From Pseudoxanthomonas sangjuensis (GTDB lineage Bacteria; Pseudomonadota; Gammaproteobacteria; Xanthomonadales; Xanthomonadaceae), in contig NZ_PDWR01000027.1 of assembly GCF_010211755.1 (NCBI RefSeq), positions 1 to 47,894 of the forward strand: a stretch of 47,894 nt of DNA. The letters are read 5' to 3'. Positions 42,220-47,894 of this stretch are shown here, in pieces. How positions within the stretch are numbered: the first letter of the stretch is position 1; each line of letters starts with the position of its first letter. A model generated the notes under the pieces. That model worked only from the letters and a program-made list of their open reading frames with translations, did not search any database and was not told the DNA's origin. A program made the position numbers and the translations under genes.

Positions 42220-43581
42220 TCAGGCCACGTAGACGCTCTTGATGTTGGTGAACTCGCGGATGCCGTGCTCGGCCAGTTCGCGGCCGAAGCCGGAACGCTT
42301 GCAGCCGCCGAACGGCAGGCGCACGTCGCTGCGCACGATCGCGTTGACGAAGGCCGCGCCGCACTGCAGTTGCCGTGCGACGCGGTCGCCGCGCGCGCGG
42401 TCGCGCGTCCACACGCTGCCGCCGAGGCCGAACGTGGTGTCGTTGGCCAGCCGCACCGCGTCGGCCTCGTCCTTCGCGCGCAGGATGCCGGCGACCGGGC
42501 CGAACAGTTCCTCCGAATACGCCGGCATGCCCGGCGCGACGCCGTCGAGGATCGCCGCCGGGTAGCCGGCATACGACGCGTCGGGCTCGCAGCCGAGCAG
42601 CGGCTTGGCGCCGGCGGCGATGCTGGCCTGCACCTGTCGCTGCAGTTCGTCGCGCAGGTCGCGGCGCGCCATCGGCGCCAGCGGGGTCGCCTCGGCGTTC
42701 GGGTCGCCGACGCGCAGCTTCGACGCGGCCTCGACGAAACGGCGCACGAATTCGCCGGCGACCGCCTCGACCACGACGAAGCGCTTGGCGGCGATGCAGG
42801 TCTGCCCGGCGTTGTCGAAGCGGCTCTTCACCGCGGCGGCGACGGTGGCGTCGAGGTCGGCGTCGTCGAGCACGACGAAGGCGTCGCTGCCGCCCAGCTC
42901 CATCACGCACTTCTTCAGCACGCTGCCGGCGGTGGCGGCGACCGACCCGCCGGCGCGCTCACTGCCGGTCAGCGTGACCGCGGCGATGCGCGGGTCGCGG
43001 ATCACTTCCGCCGCCTGCCCGTTGTCGATGTGCAGCACGTCGAACACGCCACGCGGCAAGCCGGCCGCATCGAGCGCCGCCTTGATCGCGTCGGCGCAGC
43101 GCGGTACGTTGACCGCGTGCTTGAGCACGGCGACGTTCCCCGCCATCAACGCCGGTGCAAGGAAGCGGAACACCTGCCAGATCGGGAAGTTCCACGGCAT
43201 CACCGCGAACACGCAGCCGATCGGCTCGTAGGCCACGTAGCTGCTCGCGGCCTCGGTGGCGATGGGCTGCTCGCGCAGGTAGGCGGCCGCATGCCCGGCG
43301 TAGTAGTCGCAGGCGCCGGCGCATTTCTCGATCTCGGCCAGCGCCTCGCGGCGCAGCTTGCCCATCTCCGCGGTCATCAGCCGCTGGATGTCGTCGCGGC
43401 GCGCGCGCAGCTGTTCGCCGGCCCGCTTCAGCAGTTCGCCGCGCCGCTCCAGCGGCAGCGCGGCCCACGCGGGGAATGCTTCCCGCGCGGCCTGCAGCGT
43501 CGCGTCGACTTCGGCGGCGGATCGCCATTCGTAGCGGTATTCGACCTGGCCGGTCCAGGGATTGACGGATTCGATGCTCAT
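42220..43581 (-). CDS. NAD(P)-dependent aldehyde dehydrogenase, succinate-semialdehyde type
   Basis: A 453-aa enzyme that oxidises an aldehyde to an acid. Catalytic C262 (NAGQTCIAAKR), general base E228 (VMELGGSD), oxyanion N131 (MPWNFPIW) and the Rossmann TGSERAGG are all present. The short length and wording match the Sad/YneI subgroup (succinate semialdehyde dehydrogenase). Since it precedes the pot operon on the same strand only by chance of order, a link to polyamine/GABA breakdown is plausible but unproven. It lies 45 bp past the potI stop. Confidence 0.9.
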   Translation of the reverse strand: MSIESVNPWTGQVEYRYEWRSAAEVDATLQAAREAFPAWAALPLERRGELLKRAGEQLRARRDDIQRLMTAEMGKLRREALAEIEKCAGACDYYAGHAAAYLREQPIATEAASSYVAYEPIGCVFAVMPWNFPIWQVFRFLAPALMAGNVAVLKHAVNVPRCADAIKAALDAAGLPRGVFDVLHIDNGQAAEVIRDPRIAAVTLTGSERAGGSVAATAGSVLKKCVMELGGSDAFVVLDDADLDATVAAAVKSRFDNAGQTCIAAKRFVVVEAVAGEFVRRFVEAASKLRVGDPNAEATPLAPMARRDLRDELQRQVQASIAAGAKPLLGCEPDASYAGYPAAILDGVAPGMPAYSEELFGPVAGILRAKDEADAVRLANDTTFGLGGSVWTRDRARGDRVARQLQCGAAFVNAIVRSDVRLPFGGCKRSGFGRELAEHGIREFTNIKSVYVA

Positions 43582-43626
43582 GGTCCGATAGTGTGCGACG
43601 GCGCGCGTTAGCGCATCGTTGTCGCG

Positions 43627-44496
43627 TCAGCCGTTGCCCTGCACCGCCAGTTGCATGTCGCGCTGGCGGCGCTTCTCCTCGCGCTGCATCCACCACCACC
43701 CGGCGACGGCGCCCAGCGAAACCAGCAGCACCAGGATCGTGGCCACCGCGTTGACCTCCGGGTTCAAGCCGCGCCGCACCGACGAGAACACCTTGATCGG
43801 CAGCGTGGTCGAGCCGGGGCCGGAGACGAAGCTGGCCACCACCACGTCGTCCAGCGACAGGGTGAAGGCGAGCAGCCAGCCCGACAGCAGCGCCGGCGCG
43901 ATGATCGGCAGGGTGATCTGGAAGAACACCTTGATCCGGTTCGCGCCCAGGTCCATCGCCGCCTCCTCCAGCGACTTGTCCAGTTCGGCCATGCGCGAGG
44001 AGATCACCACGGTGACGAACGCGAGGGTGAAGGTGACGTGGGCGATCCAGATCGAGTACACGCCCTTCGCCTCGAAGTGGCCCATGCCCAGCGAATTGAC
44101 CAGGCCGCCGGTGGAGACGAACAGCAGCAGCATCGACAGGCCCAGGATCACGTCAGGCATCACCAGCGGCGCGGTGATCAGCGCGGCGAACGCGGTCTTG
44201 GTCGGGAAGCTGCGCATCCGCGTCATCACCAGCGAGGCCAGCGTGCCCAGCACCACCGCCGCGCACGCGGTCCAGAACGCCACCTTCAGGCTCAGCCACG
44301 CCGCCTGCAGCATCGCGCGGTCGTTGAACAGCGCGACGTACCACTTGAACGAGAAGCGCGACCATACCGTGGCCAGCCGGTTCTCGTTGAACGAATAGAC
44401 CATCAGGATCAGGATCGGCAGGTACAGGAAGGCGAAGCCGAGCACCAGCACCGTCCAGCCGAACCAGCGGGTACGTCCGTGGGCGGCGCCGCTCAT
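43627..44496 (-). CDS. potI: Polyamine ABC transporter permease PotI
   Basis: A 289-aa inner-membrane permease with six helices. The EAA loop that touches the ATPase is EEAAMDLGANRIKVFFQITLP. The N-terminus LPILILMVYSFNENRL is typical of PotI/PotC. It is the last of four pot genes, overlapping potH as ATGA. With PotF, PotG and PotH it would import putrescine or a related polyamine. Confidence 0.94.
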   Translation of the reverse strand: MSGAAHGRTRWFGWTVLVLGFAFLYLPILILMVYSFNENRLATVWSRFSFKWYVALFNDRAMLQAAWLSLKVAFWTACAAVVLGTLASLVMTRMRSFPTKTAFAALITAPLVMPDVILGLSMLLLFVSTGGLVNSLGMGHFEAKGVYSIWIAHVTFTLAFVTVVISSRMAELDKSLEEAAMDLGANRIKVFFQITLPIIAPALLSGWLLAFTLSLDDVVVASFVSGPGSTTLPIKVFSSVRRGLNPEVNAVATILVLLVSLGAVAGWWWMQREEKRRQRDMQLAVQGNG

Positions 44497-45407
44497 GCCA
44501 GCCTGTCCTCCAGCTCGCGTTGCCGCACCCGGTTGAAGACGATGATCGGCACCAGCAGCAACAGCAGCATCGCGATCGCCACCGCCGACGCGCGCGGCCA
44601 GTCGGTGGACGCGCTGAAGTCGTTGACCAGTTGCCGGCCGATCATCAGCGTATCGGGGCCGCCAAGCATTTCCGGGATCACGTATTCGCCCACCGCCGGG
44701 ATCATCACCAGCATGCAGCCGGCGACGATGCCGGCCTTCGACAGCGGCAGGGTCACCTTCAGGAACGCCTGCCACGGCTTCGCGCCGAGATCGTAGGCGG
44801 CTTCGAGCAGGCGCTGGTCGTGCTTGACCAGGTTGGTGTACAGCGGCAGCACCATGAACGGCAGGTAGCAGTAGACGATGCCGATGTAGGCGGCGAGCGG
44901 CGTGTACAGGATCTTCAGCGGCTCGTCGATGATGCCTGCCTTCATCAGCAGGTTGTTGAGCAGGCCGTTGTTCTTGAGGATGCCGACCCAGGCGTAGACG
45001 CGGATCAGGAACGAGGTCCACGACGGCAGCACCACCAGCATCATCGCGACGTTGCGCGCGGCCGGCGACATGCGCGAGATCGCGTAGGCCATCGGGTAGC
45101 CGATCAGCAGGCACAGCAGCGTGGAAACCGCGGCGATCCACACCGAACTGGCGTAGGCCTGCACGTACAGCGACTCGGTGACCAGGGTGATGTAGTGGTC
45201 CCAGTTGAGCCGCCAGGTCAGCGCGCCGTTGACGTACTCGACGATCGGCGTGTACGGCGGCGAACGGACCAGGTCGCGCATCGAGAACGAGATGCGCAGC
45301 ACGATCAGGAACGGGATGGCGAAGAACACCAGCATCCACAGGTACGGCACCGCGATCACCGCCCAGCGCGGCCCCGGCAGCCATTTGCGCAGCGCGCCCG
45401 GCTTCAT
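44493..45407 (-). CDS. potH: Polyamine ABC transporter permease PotH
   Basis: A 304-aa permease with six helices and a large first periplasmic segment. The EAA loop is LEAAYDLGAKPWQAFLKVTLP. PSWTSFLIRVYAW and GEYVIPEMLGG are PotH/PotB signatures. Start and stop both overlap the neighbouring genes as ATGA, showing tight coupling with potG and potI. E. coli PotH is 317 aa. Confidence 0.94.
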   Translation of the reverse strand: MKPGALRKWLPGPRWAVIAVPYLWMLVFFAIPFLIVLRISFSMRDLVRSPPYTPIVEYVNGALTWRLNWDHYITLVTESLYVQAYASSVWIAAVSTLLCLLIGYPMAYAISRMSPAARNVAMMLVVLPSWTSFLIRVYAWVGILKNNGLLNNLLMKAGIIDEPLKILYTPLAAYIGIVYCYLPFMVLPLYTNLVKHDQRLLEAAYDLGAKPWQAFLKVTLPLSKAGIVAGCMLVMIPAVGEYVIPEMLGGPDTLMIGRQLVNDFSASTDWPRASAVAIAMLLLLLVPIIVFNRVRQRELEDRLA

Positions 45408-46561
45408 GAGGTCAGCACCACGCCGTCGTTGTCGTCCCACGACACCCACACCGGGTCGCCCCAGGTCAGGCCCTCGCTGGCCCAGCGCTGCTGGTTGGCG
45501 AAGTTCGACAGCACCTTGACCCCGCTGGGCAGGCGCACGTGGAAGATCGAATGGCTGCCGTAGTAGGCGATGTCCTCGATGGTGCCGCGCGCCTTGTTGT
45601 GCCGCTGCTCCGGTTCCTCCTTGGTGATCCACACCTTCTCGGGGCGCACGCCGAAGGCCACGTCCTGGCCCTCGAAGCCGGAAATGCCGTGGCCGACGTG
45701 GATCAGCGACTCGAACGCGGGCGTGCGGATGGTGACGAAGTCGACTTCGTCGTCCTCGATCCTGCCTTCGAACAGGTTGACCGAGCCGATGAACTCGGCG
45801 GCGAAACGGCTGGTCGGCGCTTCGTAGATCTCGTCCGGCGTGCCGACCTGGCGGATGCGGCCGTGCTCCATCAGCGCGATGCGCGTGGCCATGGTCATCG
45901 CCTCTTCCTGGTCGTGGGTGACCATCACGCAGGTCACCCCGGACTTCTCGATGATGTTGACCAGTTCCAGCTGCATCTGCGTGCGCAGCTTCTTGTCCAG
46001 CGCGCCCATCGGCTCGTCGAGCAGCAACAGCTTCGGCCCGCGCGCCAGCGAGCGCGCCAGCGCGACGCGCTGCTGCTGGCCACCGGAAAGCTGGTGCGGC
46101 TTGCGCCTGGCCAGCTTGCCCAGCTGCACCAGCGCCAGCATCTCGGCGACGCGCGCCGCGATCGCGTCCCTGGCCATCCCGGCCTGCTTCAGGCCGAAGC
46201 CGACGTTCTGCTCCACGCTCATGTGCGGGAACAGCGCGTAGGACTGGAACATCATGTTGATCGGCCGCTCGTACGGCGGCAGGTCGTTGAGCAGTTGCCC
46301 GTCGAGCCAGATCTTGCCCGCGGTCGGCTTCTCGAAGCCTGCCAGGCAGCGCAGCAGGGTCGACTTGCCGCTGCCCGAGCCGCCCAGCAGGGCGAAGATC
46401 TCGCCCTTGCGGATGCTCAGGCTGGTGTTGTCCACCGCGACGAAGCCGTCGAACTCCTTGCGCACGTCGACGATGCGCACGTATTCGTCGGCGCCCGACG
46501 TTTCCGCCTGCGGCGCGGCCGCCTGCACCGCGCCGGATCCCGTTGCATCCATTGCCGCCAT
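45404..46561 (-). CDS. potG: Polyamine ABC transporter ATP-binding protein PotG
   Basis: A 385-aa ATPase. Walker A (GGSGSGKST) is at residues 60-68. The Q loop (MFQSYALFPHM), signature LSGGQQQR, Walker B LLLDEPMGALD and H loop VTHDQEEAM are complete. A C-terminal TOBE domain (about 290-385) contains FGVRPEKVWI. The start at 46561 has GGGGGA shortly upstream; MDATG at 46552 is the alternative. The N-terminal extension of about 25 residues is low-complexity. E. coli PotG is 377 aa. Confidence 0.94.
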   Translation of the reverse strand: MAAMDATGSGAVQAAAPQAETSGADEYVRIVDVRKEFDGFVAVDNTSLSIRKGEIFALLGGSGSGKSTLLRCLAGFEKPTAGKIWLDGQLLNDLPPYERPINMMFQSYALFPHMSVEQNVGFGLKQAGMARDAIAARVAEMLALVQLGKLARRKPHQLSGGQQQRVALARSLARGPKLLLLDEPMGALDKKLRTQMQLELVNIIEKSGVTCVMVTHDQEEAMTMATRIALMEHGRIRQVGTPDEIYEAPTSRFAAEFIGSVNLFEGRIEDDEVDFVTIRTPAFESLIHVGHGISGFEGQDVAFGVRPEKVWITKEEPEQRHNKARGTIEDIAYYGSHSIFHVRLPSGVKVLSNFANQQRWASEGLTWGDPVWVSWDDNDGVVLTS

Positions 46562-46588
46562 GCGTCCCCCGTTGCCGTTCCGGCGCCG

Positions 46589-46626
46589 GCCCGTGCGGGC
46601 GCGGCGCCCCGTCGATCGATGGGGCG
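46589..46626 (-). promoter_or_regulatory. Intercistronic stem-loops between potF and potG
   Basis: Two hairpins lie in the 103-bp gap: GCCCG-TG-CGGGC (46589-46600) and CGCCCC/GGGGCG (46605-46610 with 46621-46626). Stem-loops after a binding-protein gene commonly stabilise the upstream message, so that the binding protein is made in excess; that role is inferred here. Confidence 0.4.
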
Positions 46627-46664
46627 GCCCTTCCCGCACGCCCCGCTGGTGCAGCGCCGGCCGC

Positions 46665-47699
46665 TCAGTGTCCGGTCTTCAGGTCGGTCCAGATCCGGGT
46701 GTACAGGTCGTTGATCTGCGGCGGGCGGATCTTCACGGTGTACAGCTTGGCTTCGACTTCCGCCGGCGGATAGATGGTCGGGTCGCCGGTGATCTCCTTG
46801 TCCATCAGCGCCTTCGCCTTCGGCACCGCGTTCGGGTAGGCGATGTAGTTGGAGTTGTTGGCCATCACCTGCGGATCCAGCAGGTAGTTGATGTACGCGT
46901 AGGCCGCATCGACGTGGCGCGCGTCCTTCGGGATCGCCAGCATGTCGAACCACAGCGGCGCGCCCTCCTTCGGGATCGCGTAGGCGATCTCGACGCCGTT
47001 GCCGGCCTCGGCCGCGCGGTCGCGGGCCTGGATCACGTCGCCGGACCAGCCGACCACCAGGCAGGTGTCGCCGTTGGCCAGCCCGTCGATGTACTGCGAG
47101 GAATGGAAGTTGGTGACGTACGGGCGGATCGACTTCAGCAGCGGCACCGCCTTCTCGACCACCGCCGGGTCCTCGCTGTTGGGATCCTCGCCCAGATAGT
47201 TCAGCGCCAGCGGGATCAGTTCGTCCGGCGTGTCGAGGAAGGTCACGCCGCAATCCTTCATCTTGGCGATGTTTTCCGGCTTGAACACGATGTCCAGGCT
47301 GCCGGCGATGTCGGTGTTGCCGAACGCGGCCTTGACCTTGTCGACGTTGTAGCCGATGCCGGTGGTGCCCCACATGTACGGCACCGCGTACTGGTTGCCC
47401 GGGTCCTGCGCCTCCAGCTTCTTCATCACCGCCGGGTCGAGGTTGGCCCAGTTCGGGATCTTGGTCTTGTCCAGCGGCAGGAACACGCCGGCCTGGATCT
47501 GCCGGCCGAGGAAGTTGATCGTCGGCACCACCACGTCGTAGCCGCTGGAACCGGCCAGCAGCTTGGTTTCCAGCACCTCGTTGCTGTCGAACACGTCGTA
47601 GGTCACCTTGATGCCGGTGGCCTTCTCGAAGTTCGGGTTGGTGTCCTCGGCGATGTAGTCCGACCAGTTGTAGACGTTGACGACCTTGTCGCCGCCGGC
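46665..47699 (-). CDS. potF: Polyamine ABC transporter substrate-binding protein PotF (5' end missing)
   Basis: A periplasmic binding protein of the PotD/PotF family. The frame is open from the stop at 46665 up to about 47699, giving 344 residues from AGGDKVVNVYNWSDYIAEDT onward. NVYNWSDYI, SNEVLETKLLAGSSGYDVVVPT and YMWGTTGIGYN are family marks. The start codon and signal peptide (about 25-30 residues) are absent, because the sequence becomes artefactual beyond about 47712. A GTG at 47606 is internal and not the start. Binding-site residues (Trp, Asp, Ser near NWSDY and in STIGW-like segments) fit putrescine/spermidine. First gene of potFGHI. Confidence 0.93.
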   Translation of the reverse strand, partial: AGGDKVVNVYNWSDYIAEDTNPNFEKATGIKVTYDVFDSNEVLETKLLAGSSGYDVVVPTINFLGRQIQAGVFLPLDKTKIPNWANLDPAVMKKLEAQDPGNQYAVPYMWGTTGIGYNVDKVKAAFGNTDIAGSLDIVFKPENIAKMKDCGVTFLDTPDELIPLALNYLGEDPNSEDPAVVEKAVPLLKSIRPYVTNFHSSQYIDGLANGDTCLVVGWSGDVIQARDRAAEAGNGVEIAYAIPKEGAPLWFDMLAIPKDARHVDAAYAYINYLLDPQVMANNSNYIAYPNAVPKAKALMDKEITGDPTIYPPAEVEAKLYTVKIRPPQINDLYTRIWTDLKTGH

Positions 47700-47712
47700 G
47701 GGGGCGGGGGCG

Positions 47713-47894
47713 CCCCCCCCTCCCCCCCCCCTCTTTCCCCCCCCGGCGGCGCAGGGTCCAGCGGCCCCAGCCCCCAGCCCAGTTCTCCGGTCCCTTTTCC
47801 CCCTCCCATTCCCCCCCCCGGCGGTCTCGCTTTCGCTCTCCCCCCCCCCCCCGGCCCGCCGCCCCCTTCTTCCACTCCCCCTTCTTTCCTCCTC
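47713..47894. other. Low-complexity C/T-rich end, probable sequencing or assembly artefact
   Basis: Runs of C up to 14 bases (for example around 47840-47853), broken by short T-rich patches, replace the normal codon pattern. On the minus strand this is poly-G, the usual artefact of dark cycles in two-colour sequencing at read or contig ends. The potF frame is lost here. No feature should be called in this stretch. Confidence 0.8.

Noticed and set aside
47603-47875. Glycine-rich 90-aa frame at the right end
   Set aside because: It is made from the poly-C artefact and an out-of-frame piece of potF.

Overview
The window is about 70% GC, densely coded bacterial chromosome. Gene content and protein character point to the Gammaproteobacteria, family Xanthomonadaceae/Lysobacteraceae (Lysobacter, Luteimonas or a relative). 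The pointers are the tig-clpP-clpX order, a short NAD-type isocitrate dehydrogenase, phoB-phoR-ppk-ppx in one operon, creB-creC-creD, and xanthomonad-style palindromic intergenic repeats. The genus is an inference; no 16S gene is present. The right end (about 47700-47894) collapses into C homopolymers and looks like an assembly or read artefact at a contig end.

Layout. 1-7.2 kb: tig-clpP-clpX (minus), NAD-type isocitrate dehydrogenase, an NhaC-like antiporter and a Bax-inhibitor-1/YccA membrane protein. 7.27-9.53 kb: a tRNA cluster (Pro-TGG, Arg-TCT, His-GTG, Lys-CTT, Leu-TAG). It is split by a roughly 1.57-kb, roughly 50% GC insertion at the 3' end of tRNA-Lys, flanked by 46-bp direct repeats. 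9.5-12.1 kb: glutaredoxin 3 with an overlapping AhpD-like gene, and a BepA-type M48 protease. 12.1-18.0 kb: a phosphate regulon operon, phoB-phoR-ppk-ppx, behind a Pho box. 18-26 kb: glutathione S-transferase, 3-methyladenine glycosylase, secreted M20 and M28 peptidases, a GT4/PAP2 pair and an acetyltransferase/nitrilase-superfamily pair. 26-30 kb: creB-creC-creD with a cre tag before creD. 30-34 kb: rlmJ, a cation efflux protein, a GNAT protein, and a methyltransferase/DUF4242 pair. 34-38.4 kb: mfd and endonuclease V (two DNA repair genes). 38.4-43.6 kb: a lipoprotein phosphatase fusion, two pirins, aquaporin Z and an aldehyde dehydrogenase. 43.6-47.7 kb: the polyamine uptake operon potF-potG-potH-potI (minus), with potF cut off at its 5' end.

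How genes work together. PhoB/PhoR would sense phosphate and switch on their own operon through the Pho box; the same transcript then makes (Ppk) and degrades (Ppx) polyphosphate. CreB/CreC probably activate creD through the cre tag between creC and creD. PotFGHI is an ABC importer for putrescine/spermidine-type polyamines, and the adjacent aldehyde dehydrogenase could act in polyamine/GABA breakdown.

The most unusual locus is the tRNA-Lys island. It has no integrase. It carries palindromes and a run of hairpins (including a possible attenuator), then a 65-aa protein gene, then a 194-aa protein that resembles an ImmA/IrrE metallopeptidase whose HExxH zinc motif has become KEMMH. A convergent 48-aa reading frame may also be present. 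It is the best candidate here for an undescribed system; its function is not known from the sequence.
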